From the NCBI GenBank assembly GCA_963695155.1, contig CAVOGD010000003.1, positions 310,001 to 374,000 of the forward strand: a stretch of 64,000 nt of DNA. The letters run 5' to 3'. A model generated the notes under the pieces. It did not search any database, was not told the origin of the DNA, and was given only the letters and a program-made list of their open reading frames with translations. A program made the position numbers and the translations under genes. The stretch comes from SG8-30 sp963695155 (GTDB lineage: Bacteria; Pseudomonadota; Gammaproteobacteria; Steroidobacterales; Steroidobacteraceae). Position 1 is the first letter of the stretch. Every line of letters starts with the position of its first letter. Positions 19,039 to 28,268 of this stretch are shown one piece after another.

Positions 19039-19502
19039 GGCCAACAGAGGGGCGCAACATTAGCGAGACCGGCGGCCGACCGCAAGTGAGAAAAGCGAGA
19101 TGCGCCGCCGCAGCGATACGCCCTGGTCGCGGTCGCCCCGCGGTATCGTACGTGCGTGCGAAAGCGGTCCTCGCTCGGCCATCCTGCGGCTGCGCGCCCC
19201 GGCCGACCCGAATCAAGATAATCCTCGTCAAAACGGCTGCCATTCTCCGCTGCACTGATCGCAGCCGCAGCCTCTCGCGCGCCGCATACCGTACTGGCCA
19301 CGGCCCTGCCGTCGGCATGGAATCCTCTGCGAGTATGGCATTTTGCGTTGCAAAAACCCCATTACTATGGCGGCAATGAATACGGGATTTCCGACAGCCA
19401 TTTCCCGTCGGACGACCGTTCCTCAGCCAGCCCCACGGGCCATCGCGGCGCTTGCTAGGCTTGAGCGTCGCAGCATCGCCGCCGTGCCTCCGGAGTCCTG
19501 TC
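19039..19502. other. Intergenic region between tonB and the DUF6116 gene
   Basis: About 460 bases without a convincing gene. The part 19340-19400 is less GC-rich and holds TTGCGT and TACTAT elements about 14 bases apart, a weak promoter guess for the small plus-strand gene. The frames that are open here have no recognisable domain or ribosome site. Confidence 0.4.
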
Positions 19503-19712
19503 ATGCGTGCCTTGATCCTCGGTCTGGCGTCTCGATTGCGGTTCCCGTGGCTGTTTGCTGCGACGGTCATCCTGTTCATCGTCAGCCTGCTCGTGCCGGA
19601 CCCGTTGCCGATGGTGGACGAGTTGCTGCTCGCGCTGGCCGCACTGTTGTTCGGCGCCTGGCGCAAACGCAAGGACACGGCCCCGCCACCTGGGAACCCG
19701 CCAGGCCGCTGA
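19503..19712 (+). CDS. Small membrane protein, DUF6116-like
   Basis: 69 aa. ATG at 19503 with GGAG 9 bases upstream. Two hydrophobic segments (FPWLFAATVILFIVSLLVP and VDELLLALAALLFGAW) flank a PDPLPMVDE turn and end in a basic RKRKD tail. This layout matches the DUF6116 mini-proteins of Xanthomonadales as I remember them. Function unknown. It is convergent with the MFS gene, 12 bases apart. Confidence 0.6.
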   Translation: MRALILGLASRLRFPWLFAATVILFIVSLLVPDPLPMVDELLLALAALLFGAWRKRKDTAPPPGNPPGR

Positions 19713-19724
19713 GCCGTCGCGCGT

Positions 19725-20915
19725 TCAGCGCGCGCGCTGGCGCGCCCCTGCGGGCAGCGCGATCAGCGCCATGGCCGCCGCGCCGCAGGCGGTGATGGCG
19801 GCCGCCGCGCGAAATGCAGCCGGCGCCCCGAACTCCTGCCAGACCACGCCAAACAACAACGCGCCGGGCAGCAACAGCGCGCCGGTGGCCAGGTGATAGA
19901 CACCAAAGGCGCTGCCGCGCAGTTGCGCCGGCGCCGTGTCACCCACCAGCGAGCGCTCCGGCGCCTCGGTCGCCGCCAGGGACACGCCGTAGGCGGCGAA
20001 CAGGATCCAGATCCAGGCGCTGCCCGGTGGGGGTGCCGCCAGCACCAGCAGCACCGCGGTACGCAGCGCCCAGCCGCCGAACAGCACGGGAAAGCGTCCG
20101 ATGCGGTCCGACAGCATGCCGGCCGGAAGGACGATCGCCACCTTCGCCAGGCTGGCGAGCGCCCAGGCCAGCGGAATCCAGGCCACCGGCAGGCCCGCGG
20201 AGGTGGCCCATAGCACGATGAACACCTCGGGCACCGCCGACAGCGCCAGCACGCCGGACGCGACGATCAGCCCCTGCATGCGCCGGTCCAGCCGGCGCCA
20301 GCTCAACGGCGCCGCCGGCCTCAGCGCCAGCGGCTGGTCCGCCGGCAGGCCCAGCGTGACGAGCAGCACGACGGCGATGCCGGGTACCGCCGACCACAGG
20401 AACACGTCGCGGACCTCGGTGCCGGCCGCCAGCAGCGCGAATGCCGCGAGCGGCCCGACCACGGCGCCCCCGTGATCCAGCGCCCGCTGGAAGCCGAAGG
20501 CGCGGCCACGCGCCCCGGGCGCGACGGCGCCCGCAATCATGGCGTCGCGCGGCGCGGTGCGCAGGCCCTTGCCGATGCGATCGATGAAGCGCAACACCAG
20601 CACCCACGACCAGCCGAGCGCGAACGCGATGGCGGGCCGCACCAGATTCGACGCACCATAGCCCGCGAGGACCAGGCGCTTGGCCCCTGCCCCGCGGTCC
20701 ATCAGCCGGCCCGATATCACCTGCAGGACGCTCGCCGCCGCCTGCGCGAGACCCTCGACGAGGCCGACGATCGCGGGACCCGCGCCCAGCGCCGCCGTCA
20801 GGAAGATGGGCAGCAACGGCGTGATCATCTCGCTCGCCGCGTCGTTCGCGAAGGACACGCAGGCCAGCACCACGACCGTGCGTGGCAGTGCGCCGCGCCA
20901 GCCGGCCTCGCTCAT
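19725..20915 (-). CDS. Major facilitator superfamily transporter
   Basis: 396 aa, about 12 membrane spans. The start FANDAASEMITPLLPIFL is typical of a drug/unknown-substrate MFS subfamily, and the loop 2-3 motif appears as GRLMDRGAGAKR; RFIDRIGKGLRTAPRDA is the matching signature. A second copy of the loop motif lies at GMLSDRIGRFPVLFG. The substrate cannot be told. It is separated from lysAC by 31 bases in the same direction. Confidence 0.85.
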   Translation of the reverse strand: MSEAGWRGALPRTVVVLACVSFANDAASEMITPLLPIFLTAALGAGPAIVGLVEGLAQAAASVLQVISGRLMDRGAGAKRLVLAGYGASNLVRPAIAFALGWSWVLVLRFIDRIGKGLRTAPRDAMIAGAVAPGARGRAFGFQRALDHGGAVVGPLAAFALLAAGTEVRDVFLWSAVPGIAVVLLVTLGLPADQPLALRPAAPLSWRRLDRRMQGLIVASGVLALSAVPEVFIVLWATSAGLPVAWIPLAWALASLAKVAIVLPAGMLSDRIGRFPVLFGGWALRTAVLLVLAAPPPGSAWIWILFAAYGVSLAATEAPERSLVGDTAPAQLRGSAFGVYHLATGALLLPGALLFGVVWQEFGAPAAFRAAAAITACGAAAMALIALPAGARQRAR

Positions 20916-20946
20916 CTGCGGCGCATGCCGGCCAGGCGCGCGGTCC

Positions 20947-23533
20947 TCACAGCACGCTCTCGCCGGCGGGGTCGCGCAGGTTGTAGTTCGAGCTCATGAC
21001 CCGCCCGTAGGCGCCGGCGCCGGCGATGAGCATCACGTCGCCCTCCCGGCTCTCGGGCAGCAGGCGGTCGTGCCCGAGCACGTCGCCGCTCTCGCAGATC
21101 GGCCCGACGACCGAGTAAACGTGGGTCGGCTCGTCACCGAGCCGCGTAAGGTTGACGATGTCGTGGTACGCGCCGTACAGCGCGGGCCGGATCAGCGAGT
21201 TCATGCCGGTCGCCACGCCCAGGTAGCGCCTGGTTCCCTTGCCCTTGGTCTGGGTGGCGCGCGCCAGCAGCACGCCGGCCGCCGCGACCACCCAGCGGCC
21301 CGGTTCCAGCCACAACTCGAAGCGCGGGTGGCGCTGCCTGAACGCCGCGAGCGCGGCATCCAGCGCGGCGAGGTCCACGGGGTGCCGGCCGTGGCGGTCC
21401 GGCACGCCGAGCCCGCCGCCCAGGTCCAGCACGCGCACGGCGGGGAACCGCTCGGCCGCCGCGGCCAGCGCGCGGGCCGTATCGAGCCACGCCTCGATCT
21501 GGAAGTTGCCGCTGCCGGTATGCGCATGCAGCCCGACGATGCGCACTCCCGCGGCGGCAGCGGCCGACTCCAGCTCGTCGAGCTCGAACAGCGGCACACC
21601 GAACTTGGACTGGCTGCCGGCCGTGCGAACGTGCTGGTGGTGGCCATGGCCGTGGCCCGTGTCGATCCGCACGAACAACTCGCGGCCACGCAGCACATCG
21701 GGCCAGGCACGCAGCACATAGGCGTTGTCGATCGTAAGGCGGATGTCCTGTTGCAGGGCCCACTCGTACTCCGCGCGGGGCGCAAAATTCGGCGTGAACA
21801 GGATGCGGCCACGGTCCACGCCCGGCACCGAGGCCAGCACCCGCTCGACCTCCCCCTGCGACACGCATTCGAATCCCAGGCCACCCGCTGCGACCCGACG
21901 CAGGATCTCGGGGTGCGGGTTCGCCTTCACCGCATACAGGGCGCGCGACAGGGAGCCCATGGCGGCAAGCGACCGCGCCTGGTCGCCGACCGTCTGCAGG
22001 TCGTAGACGAAGGCCGCATCGCGCCCTTGCAGCACGGCGAGCAGTTCCTCGCGCCGCAGTCTGCCACCACGGCGGCGCCGGCTCCACGTCCGGCGGCGGC
22101 GACTGCAGCTGTTCCCAGGTCGGCCCCAGGACCGGGTCGGACGGCGCCGGCCGGATCAGCAGTTCGTGCAGCTGCGCCACCAGCCGGTCGCCCTGCTCCT
22201 CGTCGATCACGAAGGTGAAGTTCAGGTCGTTGGCCGCCTGGCTGACGAGGTGGATCTTCTGCTCCTCGAACAGCTCGAAGGCCTCGCCCAGCTTGTGCAG
22301 GATCGCGCGGATGTTGCGACCGAGCAGCGACAGCGAGGCGCAGGGGCCCAGCAACTGGACCCGGCACAACGTGGACAGGTCCTCGACCAGCGCGGCCAGG
22401 GATGCGGCGTCGAGCGCGTTGGCCAGCGGGTCGAGCGACACCGTGACGTTGGTCTCCGAGGTGGACACCAGGTCCACCGACAGGCCGTGGCGCTTGAAGA
22501 CCTGGAAGGCGTCGGCCAGGAAGCCGACCTGGTGCCACATGCCCGGGCTTTCCATGGACACCAGCGTGATGCCCTTGCGCAATGCGATCGCCTTGACCTG
22601 TGCGCCGCCATCGGCCGGCTGCGAACTGATGACGGTGCCTGGCGCGGCGGGGCTGTGGGTCGCGTACACGTGCAGCGGAATGCCGCGCTGGCGGACCGGC
22701 AGGATGCAGCGCGGGTGCAGCACCTTGGCGCCGTTGGTCGCGATCTCCTGCGCCTCGTCGTAGTGCAGGGACTTCAGCAAACGCGCACCCGGCACGTCCC
22801 GCGGATTGGCGGAGAACATCCCCGGCACGTCCGTCCAGATCTCGAGCCGCACTGCCGACAGCTTGGCGGCAAGGTAGGCCGCCGACGTATCCGAACCGCC
22901 ACGCCCCAGCAGGACGGTGTGGCCCTCGCCATCGGCAGCGATGAAGCCCTGCGTCAGCACCACCGTGCCCAGTGCGGCGAGCCGCTGCGCCGCCGCGGCG
23001 TCCGGCTCGCAATCGCAGCTGGCCGACAGGGTCGAGGCACGGTCCAACGCGCCGCGCCGCTCGCGTGCCTGCAACAGCGTGCGCGCGTCCACGAGCGTCG
23101 TCGGCACGCCCTGCGCGTTGAGATAGGCGGCGCCGATCTCGGTGGCCAGCAGTTCGCCGATCGCCATGACGCGCGCCCGCACCCGGTCGCTCACCTCGTT
23201 GACCAGCGCGATGCCGGCCGCGAGCTTCTCCAGGTCCGCGAGGTGCCCCGGCACGCCCGCCGGCAGGCCGATGCCGAGTTCCCGCGCCAGCGCGGCGTGC
23301 CGGGCCTGGAGGTCATTGAGCGTGGCCGCGTGGCCGCCGCACAGCGCCTGCCGGATCAGGGTTTCCAGCGCGTCGGTGACGCCCGACAGCGCCGAATGAA
23401 CGACGACCGGCGCCTCGCCGGCAGCCAGGCGGTCGCGCACGACGGCAACGATGTTGCGCCAGCGGCCTGGCGAGGACACGCTCGTACCGCCGAACTTCAG
23501 CACGACCCACGGCGGGTGCGCAGCGACTGTCAT
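20947..23533 (-). CDS. lysAC: Bifunctional aspartate kinase/diaminopimelate decarboxylase LysAC (one-base frameshift)
   Basis: About 861 aa when one base is removed. Residues 1-450 are aspartate kinase (VLKFGGTSVSSPGRW, GRGGSDTSAAYLAAKL, two ACT domains ending SQAANDLNFTFVIDE). The decarboxylase half follows in another frame: YAVKANPHPEILRR with the PLP lysine, GLHAHTGSGN, LDLGGGLGVP, EPGRWVVAAAG and GPICESGDVLGHDR. The junction is at about 22060-22070, where PWW is followed by a shifted LRREELLAVLQ. Such fusions are known in Xanthomonas. It performs the first and last steps of lysine synthesis. Confidence 0.9.
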
Positions 23534-23641
23534 GATGATTTCCCCGCCTCGCGCCGATTGACGACCCCGCCGGTGATTCTGCAACAGCGGCGCCGGCGCT
23601 GTCGCCGCGGCAGCGCAGCGTCAAGCGGCAGCGCGGCCGGG

Positions 23642-23848
23642 TCAGGCTTCTTCGAGGTCGGAGTAATCGTTGAGCTCGCGCTTGAGGCGCCGCTCGTCCA
23701 ATGCGTCTTCCACGCGGCTCCAGGCCGCCTGCACCGTCTTGCGGCCCGGCTTGGGACGCCGATTAGGCACGACGATCAGCTTGTCGAGGTCTTCCTCGAC
23801 CTCCGCAGCAAAATCGTCATCGAGGCTGAACTCGTCCGTCTCGCTCAT
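23642..23848 (-). CDS. Small acidic protein resembling PA3496-family
   Basis: 68 aa from ATG 23848. An acidic N-terminal half (SETDEFSLDDDFAAEVEEDLDKL), a basic middle (NRRPKPGRKTVQ) and a charged helix AWSRVEDALDERRLKRELND. The last part resembles PA3496-type proteins, where a role in envelope integrity is only putative. It lies 108 bases upstream of lysAC in the same direction. Confidence 0.55.
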   Translation of the reverse strand: MSETDEFSLDDDFAAEVEEDLDKLIVVPNRRPKPGRKTVQAAWSRVEDALDERRLKRELNDYSDLEEA

Positions 23849-23955
23849 GGCGGGGCAAGTCCTTAAGCTGTCCAACCACCCGGTTTCCGGCCCTCCGGAA
23901 CCGCGGGCAGCGCAATATATACGAACTGCCTGTGAGTTCAACTTCGCGGGAAAGT

Positions 23956-24762
23956 TCAGCCCCGCCGGGTCCCCGGCCCCCCGCCCCGCCAGCGCACCGC
24001 GACCGGGCTGCCAAGGCGCAGGCCCAACGCGGCGTCCGCGCGGCCCTGCACCCGGGCGGCCTCCAGTACGCCGAAGGCATTGACGAGCGCCACATCGGTG
24101 CCCGGCGGGCGGTCGGCATAAGTGCGCACGACGGGCAAGGCATGCTCGCCGAAGCGCGCTTCCTCTATATCATGTGCAACAATAAGTTCAGCATCTATAT
24201 TGCTGAAACAATTACCAAAATGGTCTATCAGCACGACGCGTCCCAGCACGCCGTCCGCAACCGGCGCGGGATCGGGACCGGGCCGCGGGACCCAACTGCC
24301 CGCAGCGGGGCCGAGCGTCTCGAAGGTGAGCCGGCCCGCCGCGAGCTCGCCGGCCAGCGGCGCGAAGATGTCCCGGCCATGGAAGGTCGCACTCGGTGTC
24401 GCGAGCCCAAGCCGGTCCAGGGTCCCGGCACTCACGTTGCGGACCTCGGCCCCGGGGGACGCCGCCAGGCCCCCGAGCGCGCCGTTATCGGGTCCCAGGA
24501 ACAGCTGGCCGGCCAGCCTGACCGCCAGCAACTGGCGGGGGCTGCCCACCCCCGGATCCACGACGACGAGGTGCAGCGTGCCGGCCGGGAAATGGCGCCA
24601 GCTGCGTTCCACCCAGAAGGCCGCCTCCTCGACGCGCTGCGCCGCGATGCCGTGCGTGAGGTCGACCAGCAACGCCTGCGGGCAGCGCCCCAGGATCTGC
24701 GCCTTCACGAGTCCCACGAACGGGTCGGCGAGACCGAAATCGGTCGTCAGGCTGACCAGCAT
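23956..24762 (-). CDS. SAM hydroxide adenosyltransferase (DUF62)
   Basis: 268 aa. The N-terminus MLVSLTTDFGLADPFVGL, then LVDLTHGI, VVVDPGVGS, GPDNGAL and the C-terminal IDHFGNCFSNID site identify the SAM hydrolase/fluorinase-like family; bacterial members hydrolyse S-adenosylmethionine to adenosine and methionine. ATG at 24762, preceded by AAGGGG. Codons in 24160-24230 are only about one-third GC in an otherwise very GC-rich gene, see findings. Confidence 0.9.
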   Translation of the reverse strand: MLVSLTTDFGLADPFVGLVKAQILGRCPQALLVDLTHGIAAQRVEEAAFWVERSWRHFPAGTLHLVVVDPGVGSPRQLLAVRLAGQLFLGPDNGALGGLAASPGAEVRNVSAGTLDRLGLATPSATFHGRDIFAPLAGELAAGRLTFETLGPAAGSWVPRPGPDPAPVADGVLGRVVLIDHFGNCFSNIDAELIVAHDIEEARFGEHALPVVRTYADRPPGTDVALVNAFGVLEAARVQGRADAALGLRLGSPVAVRWRGGGPGTRRG

Positions 24763-24829
24763 GGCGGGGCCCCTTCGGGATGGCAGCGTGAGGCGGGAGG
24801 CAGCCACGAGCTGAGCGAACGGGTTCAGC

Positions 24830-25051
24830 TCACCGGCACTGCTTGAGGCACTCGGTGTAGGCGTCGTCGCAGGCCTGTTGCTTGTTCTCGTCGCCGCCTG
24901 CGGCAGCCATGCAGCGATCCGAGCGTGTGTCGCACTGTGCCACGCACTGCTCGTCGGCGGTCGGCTGCGCCTCGGAGGCCGCCGACACCCCGGGCAGCGC
25001 CATCGCCAGCGCCGCCACCGGCGCAACCAGCGAAAACACGGAACGGTTCAT
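24830..25051 (-). CDS. Small secreted protein with mirror-symmetric cysteines
   Basis: 73 aa from ATG 25051, GAGGCGAG upstream. A signal peptide (residues 1-25, VSAASEA cut) precedes a 48-residue mature part with six Cys spaced C-x3-C-x6-C-x13-C-x6-C-x3-C. The symmetry suggests a disulfide-stapled helical hairpin, like a twin-CX3C fold. Charged residues dominate the rest. No known family recognised; role unknown. It stands alone between the SAM hydrolase and the TauE gene. Confidence 0.65.
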   Translation of the reverse strand: MNRSVFSLVAPVAALAMALPGVSAASEAQPTADEQCVAQCDTRSDRCMAAAGGDENKQQACDDAYTECLKQCR

Positions 25052-25190
25052 CTCGCCTCCCAGGCCGCAGCGCGGCACCATGACGCGAGGCGGCTCGCAA
25101 GCCTTATAGGCCAGTCCGATACGCCGCGCAATTAGGCAAGTAACAATCTTGCAGCCATGGCGATGAACGCGCCCTGAACGCGTTCCTGGC

Positions 25191-26012
25191 TCACCCGCCC
25201 ACCGCGCGGTACAGCATGCGCACGGCCACCAGCGACAGGAACACCCCGAAGGCAACGCTCAGGCCGCGCCGCGACAAGCCATGCGCGATGCGGGCGCCCA
25301 CCGGCGCCATGAGCACCGTGCACGGCAGCAGCACGGCCAGCGCCAGCAGGTTCACGAAGCCGACGCTCCACATGGGGAGGCCGGCCCGGCCCAGCCCGAA
25401 GACCATGTAGGCCGCCGCCGCCGGGATGGCGATCCACAGCCCCAGCCAGGCGGACGTGCCGACCGACCGGTGCACCGGCGTGCCGAGGCCGGTCAGCGCC
25501 GGCACGCTGAAGGTCCCGCCGCCGATGCCCATCATCGCCGAGATGAAGCCGATCGAGGCCGGCAGGATCCGGCCGCCGCCGACGCCGGCCCAGCGGCTCC
25601 AGGCCGCCGACCGCGTGTCGTCGTTGCGGAACATCCGCACGCCCATGACGAGCGCCGCGATACCGAACACCGCCGCCAGTACGCTGCCATGGACCGCCGT
25701 GGCCAGCAGCGCACCGCCTGCCGCGCCCACCGCGATGGGCGGCGCCCAGCGTGCGCCGATCGCGGCGTCCACGGCACCGCGGCGCCGGTGCGCGCGCGCC
25801 GAGGCGATCGCCGTCGGCACGATCGAGGCCAGCGAGGTACCGACGGCCAGGTGCATGCGCACGTCGTCGGCGACGCCGACGACGCCGAAGGCGTATTCCA
25901 GGGCCGGCACGATGACGATGCCGCCGCCGACCCCGAGCAGGCCCGACAGCACGCCGGCGCCCAGCCCGGCGAGGGCCACCATGACTGCCAGCAGTAGGAG
26001 TTGCTCCGGCAT
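25191..26012 (-). CDS. TauE/SafE-family sulfite/anion exporter
   Basis: 273 aa with about eight membrane spans. Both internal-repeat signatures are present: GVLSGLLGVGGGIVIVPAL and FISAMMGIGGGTFSVPAL. The family exports sulfite or organosulfur anions, but the substrate is not predictable. It follows the aldehyde dehydrogenase gene by 3 bases, so the two are probably co-transcribed. Confidence 0.9.
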   Translation of the reverse strand: MPEQLLLLAVMVALAGLGAGVLSGLLGVGGGIVIVPALEYAFGVVGVADDVRMHLAVGTSLASIVPTAIASARAHRRRGAVDAAIGARWAPPIAVGAAGGALLATAVHGSVLAAVFGIAALVMGVRMFRNDDTRSAAWSRWAGVGGGRILPASIGFISAMMGIGGGTFSVPALTGLGTPVHRSVGTSAWLGLWIAIPAAAAYMVFGLGRAGLPMWSVGFVNLLALAVLLPCTVLMAPVGARIAHGLSRRGLSVAFGVFLSLVAVRMLYRAVGG

Positions 26013-26015
26013 CTG

Positions 26016-27449
26016 CTATGGACCGGCCTCGCCCATCACCGCCTTCACCTCGAGGAATTCGCGCAGCCCGTGCGCGCCCCACTCCCGGCCGTTGCCCGAC
26101 TTCTTGTAGCCGCCGAAGGGCGCCAGGTTGTCCAGCGGCGCGCCGTTGATGTGCACCATGCCTGCGCGGATGCGCCTGGCGAGGCGCTGCGCGCGCGCCG
26201 GGTCCGCCGACCAGACGTAGGCCGACAGGCCATAGGGCGTGTCGTTGGCGATGCGTACCGCCTCCTCCTCGTCGCGGTACGGGATGATCGCCAGCACCGG
26301 CCCGAAGATCTCCTCGCGCGCGATGACCATGTCGTTCGACACGCCGGAGAACACCGTCGGCCGCACGAACCAGCCGCGGTGCAGGCCGTCCGGCCGGCCG
26401 GGCCCGCCGGCGACGAGTCGCGCGCCCTCGGCGATGCCCCGCTCGATGAGTCCCTGCACGCGTTCGAACTGCGCCTTCGACACCAGCGGCCCGACCCGTG
26501 TCTGCGGATCGGCGGGATCGCCGACCCGCACCCGCCCGATCACGGCCTTCGCGATGGCTTCGACGCGCTCGAGTTGGGTCGCCGGCACCAGCATTCGCGA
26601 CGGGGCGTTGCAGGACTGGCCCGTGTTCGTGACGAGATCGAGCACGCCGGCCTTCACCGCCTTGTCGAAATCGGCGTCGTCCAGCAGGATGCTGGGCGAC
26701 TTGCCGCCGAGTTCCTGGTGCACGCGCTTGATGGTCGGCGCCCCGGCGCGCGCCACCTCGGCCCCGGCGCGCGTCGAGCCGGTGAACGACACCATGTCCA
26801 CGTCGGGATGCGCCGCCAGCGCCGCGCCGGCCTCCGGCCCGTCGCCGTGCACCAGGTTGAAGACGCCGGGCGGCACGCGGGCCTCCGCCATGATGCGGGT
26901 CCACTCCACCGCCGACAGCGGCGCGATCTCCGACGGCTTGAGCACCATCGTGCAGCCGGCCGCCAGCGCCGGCACGACCTTGCAGGCGATCTGGTTGACC
27001 GGCCAGTTCCACGGCGTGATCAGCCCGCAGACGCCTACCGGTTCCAGCACGATGCGCGTGCTGCCCTGCAGCGTCTCGAATTCGAAGGTCTCCAGCACCT
27101 CGAGCATCGCGTCAATGTGCTCGAGTCCGGACGGCGCCTGCGCACCGGTCGCGAGCGACATGGGCGCACCCATTTCCATGGAGATCGCCGCGGCGACCGC
27201 CGCCTGGTGCGCCCGGTAGGCGTCGCGCAGGCGCTGCAGCGCCGCCCGGCGCATGGCGGGCGTGCTGGCGGCCCAGTCCGGGAAGGCCGCCACGGCCGCC
27301 GCCACCGCGCGGTCCACGTCGGCTGCCGAGGCCAGCGCCACGGTGCCGATCCGCTCCTCCGTCGCGGGGTTGATGATCGGCAGCTCGCGTGCGCCGAGCG
27401 GTTCGACCCACTCGCCGCCGATGTAGAACTCCCGGCAGACGTGTTGCAT
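26016..27449 (-). CDS. NAD(P)-dependent aldehyde dehydrogenase
   Basis: 477 aa. ATG at 27449 gives the usual FYIGGEWVEP start. Catalytic Cys in NTGQSCNAPSRM, general-base Glu in HQELGGKSPS, cofactor region FTGSTRAGAEV and TPWNWPVNQI, and EEIFGPVLAIIPY are all present. It oxidises an aldehyde to the acid; the substrate is unknown. It is translated just ahead of the TauE gene, which could hint at a C2 sulfonate pathway, but no other gene supports this. Confidence 0.9.
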   Translation of the reverse strand: MQHVCREFYIGGEWVEPLGARELPIINPATEERIGTVALASAADVDRAVAAAVAAFPDWAASTPAMRRAALQRLRDAYRAHQAAVAAAISMEMGAPMSLATGAQAPSGLEHIDAMLEVLETFEFETLQGSTRIVLEPVGVCGLITPWNWPVNQIACKVVPALAAGCTMVLKPSEIAPLSAVEWTRIMAEARVPPGVFNLVHGDGPEAGAALAAHPDVDMVSFTGSTRAGAEVARAGAPTIKRVHQELGGKSPSILLDDADFDKAVKAGVLDLVTNTGQSCNAPSRMLVPATQLERVEAIAKAVIGRVRVGDPADPQTRVGPLVSKAQFERVQGLIERGIAEGARLVAGGPGRPDGLHRGWFVRPTVFSGVSNDMVIAREEIFGPVLAIIPYRDEEEAVRIANDTPYGLSAYVWSADPARAQRLARRIRAGMVHINGAPLDNLAPFGGYKKSGNGREWGAHGLREFLEVKAVMGEAGP

Positions 27450-27521
27450 GGTCACTCGATCCGTCCCGGCAGGGACGCGTTGTGCGCCGCGGCCGCAGCC
27501 GGGTCCAGCGTGCCCCACCCG

Positions 27522-28103
27522 CTAGGGATACAGCAGCTGCGACCGCCAGCCGTCCGCGGCGCGTTCGTAGAGGATCCTCTCGTGCAGGCGGAACGGACGC
27601 TGCCGCCAGAACTCGATGCGCTGCGGCACCACCCTGAAGCCCGACCAGAACGGCGGGCGCGGCACCGCCAGCGTCGGGAATTTCAGCACCGTCTGTGCGA
27701 CGCGCTTCTCCAGTTCGAAGCGCCCGCCCATCGGCTGCGATTGCTTCGAGGCCCACGCGCCGATCTGCGAATCATGTGGCCGTCCCGCAAAATACGCGTC
27801 GGCCTCGTCATCGGCCACCGGCTCGACCCGCCCTTCGATGCGCACCTGCCGCTGCAGGCTCTTCCAGTACAGGCACAGCGCCGCACGCGGGTTCTGCTGC
27901 AGGTCGGCGGCCTTGGCGCTGCCCAGGTTCGTGTAGAACACGAAGCCGCGCGCGTCGAGGCCGCGCACCAGCACCATGCGCACCGAGGGTGCGCCGTGCG
28001 GGTCCACCGTCGCCAGCGCCGCGGCATCCGCATCGCAGGGCTCGCCGGCGCGCGCCTCGTCGAGCCACGCCCTGACCTGTTCCACCGGATCGATTGCCGT
28101 CAT
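27522..28103 (-). CDS. pdxH: Pyridoxamine 5'-phosphate oxidase
   Basis: 193 aa. FMN-binding split barrel with RMVLVRGLDARGFVFYTN, GSAKAADLQQNPRAALCLYWKSLQRQV-type region and the C-terminal PFWSGFRVVPQRIEFWR and RLHERILYER signatures. It makes pyridoxal 5'-phosphate from PNP or PMP with O2. ATG at 28103. It is a single gene, 72 bases upstream of the aldehyde dehydrogenase start. Confidence 0.96.
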   Translation of the reverse strand: MTAIDPVEQVRAWLDEARAGEPCDADAAALATVDPHGAPSVRMVLVRGLDARGFVFYTNLGSAKAADLQQNPRAALCLYWKSLQRQVRIEGRVEPVADDEADAYFAGRPHDSQIGAWASKQSQPMGGRFELEKRVAQTVLKFPTLAVPRPPFWSGFRVVPQRIEFWRQRPFRLHERILYERAADGWRSQLLYP

Positions 28104-28268
28104 CTGAACTCCGCATGCCGGACCGGCCCGATCGCCGTCCCGGGGCCCGATTGTCCAGACTCCGTGCGGACTGCGCCAGTCGCCCTGGTCCCGGCCAGCG
28201 TGGCCGGCGCGGGCGCGAGGGCCCGGCAGCACCGCGCCGCCGGGCCGATGACCGGGCCCGCGTCCGCC

